A stretch of 36,019 nt of DNA, taken from NCBI RefSeq assembly GCF_020037125.1, contig NZ_JAIQDG010000062.1:1-36019 (forward strand), written 5' to 3'. Each line of letters opens with the position of its first letter. Within the stretch, counting starts at the first letter, position 1. The stretch comes from Myxococcus sp. RHSTA-1-4. Lineage in GTDB: Bacteria; Myxococcota; Myxococcia; Myxococcales; Myxococcaceae. The notes below the pieces were generated by a model. That model was given only the letters and a program-made list of their open reading frames with translations, made no database searches and was not told the origin of the DNA. Positions 1 through 6,668 of this stretch are shown piece by piece. A program made the translations under genes and the position numbers.

Positions 1-78
1 GAGAAGGAGCTGCGCTTCGCCGTTCGCGAGGGCGGCCGCACGGTGGGCGCCGGCGTCGTGGCGGAGATCATCGAGTAG
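1..78 (+). CDS. tuf: Elongation factor Tu, C-terminal end (partial)
   Basis: The first 25 codons and a TAG stop encode the last beta-barrel strand of EF-Tu, the GTPase that delivers aminoacyl-tRNA to the ribosome. The segment contains the typical FAVREGGRTVGAGVV ending of domain 3. The start and GTPase domain lie outside the window. tuf directly upstream of rpsJ is the usual str-S10 junction. The identification rests on 25 residues, but this ending is highly conserved. Confidence 0.93.
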   Translation, partial: EKELRFAVREGGRTVGAGVVAEIIE

Positions 79-93
79 CAGGTTGTTGCTCTA

Positions 94-138
94 CCGGCTC
101 CCTGGGCCCCCCCTACCTGGGAGATTTCAGGGAGCCGG
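94..138 (+). promoter_or_regulatory. Inverted repeat in the tuf-rpsJ leader with two competing stems
   Basis: CCGGCTCCCT (94-103) is a perfect complement of AGGGAGCCGG (129-138), with 25 bases between them. The inner CTCCC (99-103) can instead pair with GGGAG (119-123), so two mutually exclusive hairpins are possible. There is no T-run after the stem, so it is not a classical terminator. It lies in the 206-base gap ahead of rpsJ, where S10-operon leaders are found in other bacteria. A second weaker bulged stem pairs 162-169 with 180-188. A regulatory role is inferred. Confidence 0.45.
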
Positions 139-284
139 TGGAAATCATGTTGCATACCCCCGGGGCGGGATGGTAATCACCGCGCCCCTTCGTTCTGAAG
201 AAACGGCTCTGTGACAACCAGGGGACGTCGGTCGTACACGCCTCCCGAGGCAGAGGCAGGGTCCGTTCTAAGAGGTTCTTGCGA

Positions 285-593
285 ATGGCGACACAGAAGA
301 TCCGCATCCGGCTGAAGGCGTACGACTCGAAGCTCCTGGACCAGAGCGCGGGGGAGATCGTCGAGACGGCCAAGCGCACGGGCGCCAAGGTGGCCGGTCC
401 GATCCCCCTGCCTACGCGCATCAACAAGTTCACGGTGCTGCGGTCTCCGCACGTGGACAAGAAGAGCCGCGAGCAGTTCGAGATCCGCACGCACAAGCGC
501 CTGCTCGACATCCTCGAGCCCACGCAGCAGACGCTGGATGCGCTCATGAAGCTGGATCTGTCGGCTGGCGTTGACGTCGAGATCAAGTCCTAG
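285..593 (+). CDS. rpsJ: 30S ribosomal protein S10
   Basis: S10 is a small-subunit protein of the 30S head that also serves as NusE in antitermination. The 102-residue product begins MATQKIRIRLKAYD and includes the conserved PLPTRINKFTVLRSPHVDKK loop, giving full family length. ATG 285 is preferred over the in-frame TTG at 279 because AGAGG (271-275) is at proper spacing and the protein then has the canonical N-terminus. It opens the S10 operon, 206 bases after tuf. In most bacteria rplC follows; here the next gene is rplD only 53 bases downstream. Confidence 0.97.
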   Translation: MATQKIRIRLKAYDSKLLDQSAGEIVETAKRTGAKVAGPIPLPTRINKFTVLRSPHVDKKSREQFEIRTHKRLLDILEPTQQTLDALMKLDLSAGVDVEIKS

Positions 594-596
594 GAA

Positions 597-634
597 GCGG
601 GTGGGCGTCCGAGTGGTTTCACTCCGACCCCCGC
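597..634 (+). promoter_or_regulatory. Hairpin abutting the rplD ribosome binding site
   Basis: GAGTG (611-615) and CACTC (620-624) form a stem around a GTTT loop. Outer GCGGG (597-601) pairs with CCCGC (630-634), with a partly paired internal region between. The stem ends one base before the rplD Shine-Dalgarno GAGGAA (635-640), so folding could affect access to it. It occupies the position where rplC would normally lie. Function is inferred. Confidence 0.4.
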
Positions 635-646
635 GAGGAAAGTGCC

Positions 647-1270
647 ATGGCGAAGTTTGACGTTGTCGACCTGGATTTGAAGAAGGTGTCGGAGATCGAG
701 CTCTCCGACGACGTGTTCGGCGCCGAGCCGAATACCCACCTCTTTTACGAGGTGGCGAAGATGCAGCAGATCAACCGGCGCCGCGGCACGGTCGGGGTGA
801 AGAACACCTCGCTGGTCAGCGGCGGCGGCAAGAAGCCCTGGAAGCAGAAGGGCACCGGCCGCGCCCGCCAGGGCTCCATCCGCGCTTCCCACTGGGTGGG
901 CGGCGGCAAGGCGATGGCCCCCAAGGCGCGCGACTACTTCTACCGCCCGCCCCGCAAGGTGCGCCGCGGCGCCCTGAGGTCCGCGCTCTCCCTGCGCGCC
1001 CGCGAGAAGACGCTCATCATCCTGAGCGGCTTCTCCCTGGACGCCCCGAAGAGCAAGCAGGCCTTCGAGGTCCTGACCAAGCGCCTGAAGCTGCAGAACG
1101 CGCTGGTCATCGACGACAAGGGCAACACCAACCTGCACCGCAGCGTGCGCAACCTGGCGAAGTTCGACGTGCTGCCTCCCGAGGGCCTGAACCTCGAGGC
1201 CGTCCTGCGGCACTCGCACATCGTCCTCACCTCCGCGGCCGCGAAGACCCTCGAGGGGGCGCTGTCATGA
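647..1270 (+). CDS. rplD: 50S ribosomal protein L4
   Basis: L4 is a primary 23S rRNA-binding protein whose long loop lines the peptide exit tunnel; in enterobacteria it also represses its own operon. The 207-residue product has the conserved tunnel-loop sequence KKPWKQKGTGRARQGSIR at about residues 63-80 and the C-terminal fold of the family. ATG 647 has GAGGAA at 635-640. Its stop overlaps the rplW start in an ATGA (1267-1270), implying translational coupling. The direct rpsJ-rplD adjacency is unusual because rplC is missing. Confidence 0.97.
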   Translation: MAKFDVVDLDLKKVSEIELSDDVFGAEPNTHLFYEVAKMQQINRRRGTVGVKNTSLVSGGGKKPWKQKGTGRARQGSIRASHWVGGGKAMAPKARDYFYRPPRKVRRGALRSALSLRAREKTLIILSGFSLDAPKSKQAFEVLTKRLKLQNALVIDDKGNTNLHRSVRNLAKFDVLPPEGLNLEAVLRHSHIVLTSAAAKTLEGALS

Positions 1271-1560
1271 ATCTCACCGACGTCATCAAGGGCCCGCTCA
1301 TCACCGAGAAGCTGGACAAGGCCCGCGAGAAGTTCCGCCAGTACTCGTTCATCGTCGACCGCAAGGCCACCAAGCACGACGTGGCCCGCGCGGTGGAGAC
1401 GCTCTTCAAGGTCACCGTCGAGGGCGTTCGCACCAACGTCGTCCGCGGCAAGGTCAAGCGGGTGGGCCGGAGCATCGGCAAGCGGCCCAACTTCAAGAAG
1501 GCGGTCGTCACCCTGAAGCAGGGCGACTCGATCGAGCTCTTCGAGGGAGGGGCGGCCTGA
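1267..1560 (+). CDS. rplW: 50S ribosomal protein L23
   Basis: L23 sits at the exit of the peptide tunnel and is the docking site for trigger factor and SRP. The 97-residue product begins MNLTDVIKGPLITEK, with the family PLITEK and YSFIVDRKATKHD segments, the GKVKR basic stretch and normal length. The start codon overlaps the rplD stop by four bases. rplB follows after 33 bases with GAGGAA as its Shine-Dalgarno. Confidence 0.97.
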   Translation: MNLTDVIKGPLITEKLDKAREKFRQYSFIVDRKATKHDVARAVETLFKVTVEGVRTNVVRGKVKRVGRSIGKRPNFKKAVVTLKQGDSIELFEGGAA

Positions 1561-1593
1561 CGCTAATGCGTCGCTGCCTGCGAGGAACACACC

Positions 1594-2439
1594 ATGGGCA
1601 TCAAGAAGTACAAGCCGACTAGCGCGGCCCGCCGTCTGATGACGGTGTCCGACTTCGCGGACATCACCAAGGACTCGCCCGAGAAGAGCCTCACCGAGCC
1701 GCTCAAGCGCTCCGGTGGTCGCAACGTCCACGGGCACATCACCCGCCGTCACCAGGGTGGTGGTCACAAGCGCCGCTACCGCGTCATCGACTTCAAGCGT
1801 CGTGACAAGGACGGCGTGCCGGCCAAGGTCGCGGCCGTCGAGTACGACCCGAACCGCACCGCCAACATCGCGCTGCTGCACTACGCGGACGGCGACAAGC
1901 GCTACATCCTCGCTCCGGTCGGTCTGAGCGTGGGTGACACGGTGTTCGCCGGCGAGACGGCGGACATCCGCCCGGGCAACAGCCTGCCGCTGCAGAACAT
2001 CCCGGTGGGTACCATCATCCACAACGTGGAGCTGAAGCCGGGCCGTGGCGCCCAGGTCATCCGCTCCGCGGGAACCTCCGGTCAGCTGATGGCGAAGGAG
2101 GGCCGCTACGCTCAGGTGCGTATGCCTTCCGGCACCGTCCGCATGGTCCTCATCGAGTGCCGCGCCACCGTGGGCCAGGTGGGCAACATCGAGCACGAGA
2201 TCATCCGCGTCGGCAAGGCGGGTAAGAGCCGCTGGCTGGGCATCCGTCCCACCGTCCGCGGTCTGGCGATGAACCCTGTCGACCACCCGCACGGTGGTGG
2301 TGAGGGTAAGTCCGGTCAGGGTAACCCGCACCCGGTGTCGCCGTGGGGCAAGAAGACCAAGGGCCTCACCACGCGCACCAACAAGCGCACTGACAAGTTC
2401 ATCGTGAGCGGCCGCCGCCAGGGCGCGCGCAGCCAGTAA
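1594..2439 (+). CDS. rplB: 50S ribosomal protein L2
   Basis: L2 is a large rRNA-binding protein next to the peptidyl transferase centre and needed for subunit association. The 281-residue product carries the expected N-terminal KPTSAARR and SGGRNVHGHITRRHQGG segments, the central OB/SH3-like domains, and the highly conserved NPVDHPHGGGEGK motif near residues 229-241 that contains the critical histidine. Length is normal. It is followed after 14 bases by rpsS. Confidence 0.98.
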   Translation: MGIKKYKPTSAARRLMTVSDFADITKDSPEKSLTEPLKRSGGRNVHGHITRRHQGGGHKRRYRVIDFKRRDKDGVPAKVAAVEYDPNRTANIALLHYADGDKRYILAPVGLSVGDTVFAGETADIRPGNSLPLQNIPVGTIIHNVELKPGRGAQVIRSAGTSGQLMAKEGRYAQVRMPSGTVRMVLIECRATVGQVGNIEHEIIRVGKAGKSRWLGIRPTVRGLAMNPVDHPHGGGEGKSGQGNPHPVSPWGKKTKGLTTRTNKRTDKFIVSGRRQGARSQ

Positions 2440-2453
2440 GAGGATCGCAAGTC

Positions 2454-2741
2454 ATGGCTCGTTCGATCAAGAAGGGTCCGTTCGTCGACGATTTCCTCGT
2501 GAAGAAGATCGAGGACATGATCAAGACGAACAAGAAGACGGTGGTGAAGACGTGGTCGCGGCGCTCCACCATCCTTCCGGAGTTCGTCGGCCACACCTTC
2601 GCGGTGCACAACGGGAAGAAGTTCATCCCGGTGTTCGTCACGGAGAACATGGTGGGCCACAAGCTCGGCGAGTTCGCCCCGACGCGTACGTTCGGCGGCC
2701 ACTCGGCGGAGAAGAAGGTCGCCAAGGCCCCGGGCAAGTAG
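2454..2741 (+). CDS. rpsS: 30S ribosomal protein S19
   Basis: S19 lies in the 30S head, contacts S13 and contributes to inter-subunit bridge B1a. The 95-residue product begins MARSIKKGPFVDDFL and contains the TWSRRSTILPEFVGHTFAVHN and GHKLGEFAPTRTF family blocks, so it is full length. An AAGAGGA ribosome binding site overlaps the end of rplB. Order rplB-rpsS-rplV is canonical. Confidence 0.97.
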   Translation: MARSIKKGPFVDDFLVKKIEDMIKTNKKTVVKTWSRRSTILPEFVGHTFAVHNGKKFIPVFVTENMVGHKLGEFAPTRTFGGHSAEKKVAKAPGK

Positions 2742-2776
2742 CCTGGCGCGTTGCCTGAGAGCCTGAGAGGAAGACC

Positions 2777-3121
2777 ATGGAGTCGACTGCACATCTGCGT
2801 TTCCTGCGCATGAGCCCCCGCAAGATTTCCACCGTTGCGGCGCTCATCCGGGGCAAGCCCGTCGAGGCGGCCCTCAACATCCTGAAGTTCACCAAGCGCG
2901 CGGCGGCCAAGCCGGTGGAGAAGCTCATCAAGAGCGCCGTGGCCAACGCGACGGACAAGTCCAAGGGACAGGTCGACGTGGACACCCTCTACGTGAAGAC
3001 CATCTCCGTGGACCAGGGCCCCACCCAGCGCCGATTCATGCCGCGCGCCATGGGCCGGGCGACCCCCATCAAGAAGAAGACGGCCCACGTCCACGTGGTG
3101 CTGGCCGAGGCGAAGAAGTAG
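2777..3121 (+). CDS. rplV: 50S ribosomal protein L22
   Basis: L22 spans the large subunit, and its beta-hairpin forms the tunnel constriction with L4. The 114-residue product begins MESTAHLRFLRMSPRKIS, the typical N-terminus with the SPRK motif, and contains the MPRAMGRATPIKKKTAHV hairpin around residues 88-105. A GAGAGGAAG ribosome binding site precedes ATG 2777. The 42-base gap after the gene has a short CGGGC/GCCCG stem (3129-3142). Confidence 0.97.
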   Translation: MESTAHLRFLRMSPRKISTVAALIRGKPVEAALNILKFTKRAAAKPVEKLIKSAVANATDKSKGQVDVDTLYVKTISVDQGPTQRRFMPRAMGRATPIKKKTAHVHVVLAEAKK

Positions 3122-3163
3122 GACCCGTCGGGCCTGCGCCCGGAACGTTCAAGGAGAATTACG

Positions 3164-3826
3164 TTGGGACAGAAAGTTCATCCGATCGGGTTCCGGCTCG
3201 GCGTCATCAAGACCTGGGACTCCAAGTGGTTCGAGCACAAGAACTACGCGCAGTGGCTCCATGAGGACATTCGCATCCGCGAGTTCGTCAAGAAGTCGCT
3301 GAACCACGCGGGCGTCTCCAAGGTGGAGATCGAGCGCGCGGCCAACAAGGTCAAGGTCAACGTCCACACCGCGCGGCCGGGCATCGTCATCGGCAAGCGC
3401 GGCGCGGGCATCGAGACGGTGAAGAAGGACCTCCAGCAGTTCACGAAGAACGAGGTCTTCCTGAACATCGTCGAGGTCCGCAAGGCCGAGACGGACGCGC
3501 AGCTGGTGGCGGAGAACATCGCCACCCAGCTCGAGCGCCGCATCGCCTTCCGCCGTGCCATGAAGAAGGCCCTGCAGACGGCGATGAAGTTCGGCGCCAA
3601 GGGCATCCGCGTGGCGTGCTCGGGCCGCCTGGGCGGCGCGGAGATGGCGCGCTACGAGTGGTACCGCGAGGGCCGCGTGCCCCTGCACACCCTGCGCGCG
3701 GACATCGACTACGGCTTCGCCGAGGCCAAGACGACCTACGGCAAGATTGGCTGCAAGGTCTGGGTCTGCAAGGGCGAGGTCCTCCCCGGCAAGGGTGGCC
3801 AGGCCCCCATGCCCTCCAACCGGTAA
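3164..3826 (+). CDS. rpsC: 30S ribosomal protein S3
   Basis: S3 is a 30S-head protein at the mRNA entry channel with helicase-related activity. The 220-residue product starts at TTG 3164, giving the canonical MGQKVHPIGFRLG; AAGGAG (3151-3156) lies seven bases upstream. A KH domain with VIGKRGAGIE lies around residues 75-85, and the C-terminal domain has the GRLGGAEMARYEWYREGRVP block around residues 150-170. The rare TTG start is supported by the invariant N-terminus. A tight GTGA hairpin follows the stop. Confidence 0.97.
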   Translation: MGQKVHPIGFRLGVIKTWDSKWFEHKNYAQWLHEDIRIREFVKKSLNHAGVSKVEIERAANKVKVNVHTARPGIVIGKRGAGIETVKKDLQQFTKNEVFLNIVEVRKAETDAQLVAENIATQLERRIAFRRAMKKALQTAMKFGAKGIRVACSGRLGGAEMARYEWYREGRVPLHTLRADIDYGFAEAKTTYGKIGCKVWVCKGEVLPGKGGQAPMPSNR

Positions 3827-3840
3827 TCAGCCCACCCGCG

Positions 3841-3867
3841 CCGGACGTGCCCGTGAGGGCCGTCCGG
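3841..3867 (+). promoter_or_regulatory. GTGA-tetraloop hairpin before rplP
   Basis: CCGGACG (3841-3847) pairs with CGTCCGG (3861-3867). A single T bulges at 3848, and GCCC (3849-3852) pairs with GGGC (3857-3860) around a GTGA loop. All 11 pairs are Watson-Crick. GTGA is a GNRA-type loop. No T-run follows. The same design recurs before rplN (5010-5034), and related caps occur before rpsH. Function unknown; see findings. Confidence 0.6.
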
Positions 3868-3892
3868 GGCAGGGCGGCCAAGGACAGCGACG

Positions 3893-4312
3893 ATGCTTCA
3901 GCCTGCTCGTACCAAGTACCGCAAGATGCACAAGGGCCGCACTCCGGGCGTCGCCCACCGTGGCAGCGACATGACCTACGGTGAGTACGGCCTGATGAGC
4001 CTCCAGCCGGGGTGGATCACCTCCCGGCAGATCGAGGCGGCTCGTATCGCGATGACCCGTCACGTGAAGCGTGGCGGCAAGATCTGGATCCGTATCTTCC
4101 CGGACAAGCCCATCACCAAGAAGCCCGCCGAGACCCGTATGGGTACCGGTAAGGGTGGCGTGGAGTACTACGTCGCGGTGGTGAAGCCCGGCCGCATCCT
4201 CTACGAAATGGAGGGTATGACGCGCGAGGTGGCCACCGGGGCGCTGAAGCTGGCGCAGGCGAAGCTGCCGGTGCTCACGAAGATCGTGACCCGCGGGGAC
4301 CTGAGCCTCTAG
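3893..4312 (+). CDS. rplP: 50S ribosomal protein L16
   Basis: L16 sits near the A-site tRNA elbow and is needed for full peptidyl transferase activity. The 139-residue product begins MLQPARTKYRKMHKGR and contains the family's IEAARIAMTRHVKRGGKIWIRIFPDKP block and MGTGKGGVEYYVAVVKPG. Length is normal. AAGGA lies about ten bases upstream of ATG 3893. It lies between rpsC and rpmC as expected. Confidence 0.97.
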   Translation: MLQPARTKYRKMHKGRTPGVAHRGSDMTYGEYGLMSLQPGWITSRQIEAARIAMTRHVKRGGKIWIRIFPDKPITKKPAETRMGTGKGGVEYYVAVVKPGRILYEMEGMTREVATGALKLAQAKLPVLTKIVTRGDLSL

Positions 4313-4331
4313 TAGGCACCGACGCGGCGGG

Positions 4332-4355
4332 GGGCCGGCCTTCCGGGGACGGCCC
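4332..4355 (+). promoter_or_regulatory. Hairpin between rplP and rpmC
   Basis: GGGCCG (4332-4337) pairs perfectly with CGGCCC (4350-4355) around a 12-base loop. It ends 13 bases before the rpmC Shine-Dalgarno GGAG (4369-4372). No T-run follows. A structural element is likely from the pairing, but the stem is short. Confidence 0.3.
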
Positions 4356-4378
4356 TTCGCGCGCATGTGGAGATTGCA

Positions 4379-4585
4379 ATGGCGACTGCGAAGGAACTGA
4401 AGGAACTGTCCGCGGAGGACCTGCAGCGGCGCGCGACGGAGCTGCGCGACACGCTGTTCCAGGACCAGCTGAAGCGGCGTACGGGCTCGCTGGACAGCCC
4501 GGCCGAGCGCACCCAGCACCGCCGCGACCTGGCCCGCGTGCTGACCGTCCTGACCCAGAAGACGAAGGCGGCGAAGCAGGGCTGA
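4379..4585 (+). CDS. rpmC: 50S ribosomal protein L29
   Basis: L29 is a small helical-hairpin protein near the tunnel exit beside L23. The 68-residue product is MATAKELKELSAEDL and onward, with the LFQDQLKRRTGSLD and HRRDLARVLTVL helices of the family. ATG 4379 is chosen over the in-frame GTG at 4367 because GGAG (4369-4372) is six bases upstream and the protein then has normal length. The gene is followed by 96 bases with two strong hairpins before rpsQ. Confidence 0.95.
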   Translation: MATAKELKELSAEDLQRRATELRDTLFQDQLKRRTGSLDSPAERTQHRRDLARVLTVLTQKTKAAKQG

Positions 4586-4603
4586 GAAGTAGGACTCCTC
4601 CAA

Positions 4604-4658
4604 GCGCGCTCATGTGGTAGTGAGCGCGCGCGGCCATCCGGGCGGGCGTGCCCGGGTG
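4604..4658 (+). promoter_or_regulatory. Two consecutive hairpins between rpmC and rpsQ
   Basis: The first is a perfect 9-bp stem: GCGCGCTCA (4604-4612) with TGAGCGCGC (4621-4629), loop of eight. The second is CATCCGGGC (4635-4643) with GCCCGGGTG (4650-4658), nine pairs with one G-T wobble and a six-base loop. Neither is followed by a T-run. Together they fill most of the gap ahead of rpsQ. Confidence 0.5.
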
Positions 4659-4681
4659 CATGAGAGATAGTGAGACCGAAG

Positions 4682-4996
4682 ATGGCTGAAGCGACCGAGA
4701 CGTCGACCCCCCAGACCTCCACCCGTGGCCGTCCCAAGACGCGCGTGGGGATCGTCACCTCCAACAAGATGCAGAAGACGGTGGTCGTCACCGTCCAGCG
4801 TCGTGCTCCCCACCCGAAGTACGGGAAGATCATGAGCCTGCGCGAGAAGTACAAGGCGCACGTGGAGGACCACGACTACCCGAAGAAGATCACCATCAAC
4901 GAGGGTGATCGGGTCCGGATCGCCGAGACCAAGCCCGCCTCGAAGGACAAGCGGTGGCGCGTGGTTGAGGTGCTGGAGAAGAGCAAGAACGTCTAG
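4682..4996 (+). CDS. rpsQ: 30S ribosomal protein S17
   Basis: S17 is an early-assembly 16S rRNA-binding protein with an OB fold. The core starts near residue 18 with RPKTRVGIVTSNKMQKTVVV and continues through the HPKYGKI and DRVRIAETKPASKDKRWRV blocks. ATG 4682 gives 104 residues; an in-frame GTG at 4670 would add four. Neither has a strong Shine-Dalgarno, so the exact start is uncertain. Compared with about 84 residues in E. coli there is an N-terminal Ser/Thr/Glu-rich tail of roughly 17 residues. It is the last gene of the classical S10 set. Confidence 0.93.
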   Translation: MAEATETSTPQTSTRGRPKTRVGIVTSNKMQKTVVVTVQRRAPHPKYGKIMSLREKYKAHVEDHDYPKKITINEGDRVRIAETKPASKDKRWRVVEVLEKSKNV

Positions 4997-5009
4997 CACG
5001 CATGCCCCT

Positions 5010-5034
5010 CCGCGCTTGCCGTGAGGCAGCGCGG
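5010..5034 (+). promoter_or_regulatory. GTGA-tetraloop hairpin before rplN
   Basis: CCGCGC (5010-5015) pairs with GCGCGG (5029-5034). A single T bulges at 5016, and TGCC (5017-5020) pairs with GGCA (5025-5028) around GTGA. It has the same layout as the hairpin at 3841-3867: lower stem, one 5'-side T bulge, four upper pairs, GTGA loop. The bases in the stems differ, so pairing is conserved while sequence is not. It ends 15 bases before the rplN Shine-Dalgarno. Confidence 0.6.
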
Positions 5035-5062
5035 GTGGACACCGGCGATAGGAGATTCCCAG

Positions 5063-5431
5063 ATGATTCAGATGACGAGCGTGCTCGACGTGGCGGACAA
5101 CTCGGGCGCGAAGAAGGTGTTCTGCATCAAGGTGCTCGGTGGTTCGAAGCGCAAGTACGCGTCCATCGGCGACGTCATCGTCGTGTCGATTCGCGAGGCG
5201 CTGCCCAACTCGAAGGTGAAGAAGGGTGACGTGGCCAAGGCCGTCATCGTCCGCACCAAGCGCGAGGTGGGTCGTCCGGACGGCAGCTACATCAAGTTCG
5301 ATGGCAACTCCGCGGTCCTCATCAACAAGGACATGGAGCCCATTGGCACGCGTATCTTCGGGCCTGTTGCCCGTGAGCTCCGCGCCCGCAAGTTCATGAA
5401 GATCATCTCGCTGGCGCCCGAGGTCCTCTGA
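5063..5431 (+). CDS. rplN: 50S ribosomal protein L14
   Basis: L14 is a highly conserved large-subunit protein at the interface, forming bridge B8 and binding RsfS. The 122-residue product begins MIQMTSVLDVADNSGAK, the invariant family N-terminus, and contains GSKRKYASIGDVIVVSI and FGPVARELR. ATG 5063 is chosen because AGGAG (5050-5054) is eight bases upstream and the length then matches the family exactly. It opens the classical spc set. Confidence 0.97.
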   Translation: MIQMTSVLDVADNSGAKKVFCIKVLGGSKRKYASIGDVIVVSIREALPNSKVKKGDVAKAVIVRTKREVGRPDGSYIKFDGNSAVLINKDMEPIGTRIFGPVARELRARKFMKIISLAPEVL

Positions 5432-5474
5432 GAGGACGGCAGGCCGGACGGCGAGCAGCCAGAGAGAGGAAGCC

Positions 5475-5810
5475 ATGCAGAAGCTGAAGGTGGGTGACAC
5501 GGTCCAGGTCATGGCCGGGGCCGAGGCCTCCGAGAAGAACCCGGCGTCCAAGCGCGGGAAGATCCTGAAGATCGATCGCGAGTCGGAGCGCGTGACGGTC
5601 GAGGGGCTGCGCCTGGTCAAGCGGCACATGCGGAAGACGCCGCAGAACCCGGAGGGCGGCATCATCGAGAAGCCCGGCACCATCGCCCTGGCGAACGTCC
5701 AGGTGGTGTGTGCCAAGTGCGACAAGCCGACGCGAGTGGGCTTCCGCACCGAGGGTGAGGGTGGCAAGAAGAAGCGGTTCTGCAAGAACTGCGACGCCCT
5801 GATTGACTAG
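5475..5810 (+). CDS. rplX: 50S ribosomal protein L24 with C-terminal zinc ribbon
   Basis: L24 is an assembly initiator protein with a KOW domain, seen here as KLKVGDTVQVMAGAE and the RGKILKIDRE region. The 111-residue product ends with CAKCDKPTRVG and then CKNCD, two CxxC pairs forming a probable zinc ribbon, a form found in part of the L24 family and absent in E. coli. GAGAGGAAG precedes ATG 5475. It is followed by an unusually long 179-base gap before rplE that is rich in hairpins. Confidence 0.95.
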   Translation: MQKLKVGDTVQVMAGAEASEKNPASKRGKILKIDRESERVTVEGLRLVKRHMRKTPQNPEGGIIEKPGTIALANVQVVCAKCDKPTRVGFRTEGEGGKKKRFCKNCDALID

Positions 5811-5832
5811 GTGTCCGCATTGGTGCATTTAT

Positions 5833-5910
5833 GCGCGCCCTTTGCCCACCCGGGTGGGTGGGTAGGGGGCGTGCAGGCACGGAGGGCCTCGTGGAGCATT
5901 CGGGGCCCTC
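5833..5910 (+). promoter_or_regulatory. Large palindrome and second hairpin in the rplX-rplE gap
   Basis: CCCACCCGGGTGGG (5845-5858) is a perfect 14-base palindrome. Outside it GCGCGCCC (5833-5840) pairs with GGGCGTGC (5867-5874), eight pairs with one wobble, so the whole block can fold as one long stem. A second hairpin pairs GAGGGCC (5882-5888) with GGCCCTC (5904-5910). There is no T-run after either. The gap splits the spc set just before rplE, the region that carries the S8 target in E. coli. The link to S8 is speculation. Confidence 0.45.
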
Positions 5911-5989
5911 GCGGTGTTTCCAGGTTCCATAGGAAGGACTGATCGAGGCGCTGGGTTCGCGACGGCGCTCCGAAGCAGAGGACAGGACG

Positions 5990-6643
5990 ATGGCTGACGA
6001 GAAGAAGGCCGAGCAGAAGGAAAAGAAGGCGAAGCGCGGCAAGAAGGAAGAGGCCAAGAAGGTTGGCTTCGCGGCGAACATCGAGGAAGGCCTCGAGTCC
6101 AAGCCGGCGCGCATGAAGGTCCGCTTCTTCAAGGAGGGCGTGCCCGCCCTGATGAAGGAGCTGAACCTGAAGAACCCGATGCAGGTTCCCCGCCTGGAGA
6201 AGATCGTCGTCAACATGGGTCTGGGCGAGGCGCTCGCCAACAACAAGATCCTGGAGTCGGCGGTGGACCAGCTCGCGGCGATCACCGGCCAGAAGCCGAT
6301 CGTCACGCGCGCCCGCAAGTCCATCGCGAACTTCAAGCTGCGCCAGGGGCAGGCCATCGGCGCCGCCGTCACGCTGCGCGGCGACCGCATGTACGAGTTC
6401 ATGGACCGCCTCATCACCGTGGCGCTGCCGCGCGTGCGTGACTTCAAGGGCGTGTCCCCGAAGGCGTTCGACGGGAAGGGCAACTACACGCTCGGTGTGC
6501 GCGAGCAGATCATCTTCCCTGAGATCAACTACGACCAGATCGAGAAGGTGAAGGGGCTCAACATCAGCTTCGTCACCACCGCGGCCAACGACGAGCACGG
6601 GTTGGCGCTGATGCGTCACTTCGGCATGCCGTTCCGCCAGTAA
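5990..6643 (+). CDS. rplE: 50S ribosomal protein L5 with lysine-rich N-terminal extension
   Basis: L5 binds 5S rRNA and forms the central protuberance with L18. The family core begins near residue 37, and QVPRLEKIVVNMGLGEA, RARKSIANFKLRQGQAIG and GNYTLGVREQIIFPEI are all present. The product is 217 residues against about 179 in most bacteria. The surplus is an N-terminal tail (residues 1-30) dominated by Lys and Glu. The ATG at 5990 has GAGGACAGGA upstream, and no internal ATG with a good ribosome binding site would remove the tail, so the tail is probably translated. Confidence 0.95.
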   Translation: MADEKKAEQKEKKAKRGKKEEAKKVGFAANIEEGLESKPARMKVRFFKEGVPALMKELNLKNPMQVPRLEKIVVNMGLGEALANNKILESAVDQLAAITGQKPIVTRARKSIANFKLRQGQAIGAAVTLRGDRMYEFMDRLITVALPRVRDFKGVSPKAFDGKGNYTLGVREQIIFPEINYDQIEKVKGLNISFVTTAANDEHGLALMRHFGMPFRQ

Positions 6644-6668
6644 GCCTCGAGCCAAGGACCCAAGAATC

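Noticed and set aside
594..646. A remnant of rplC or a small protein in the rpsJ-rplD gap
   Set aside because: No frame in the 53 bases gives L3-like sequence, and the space is taken up by a hairpin and a ribosome binding site.
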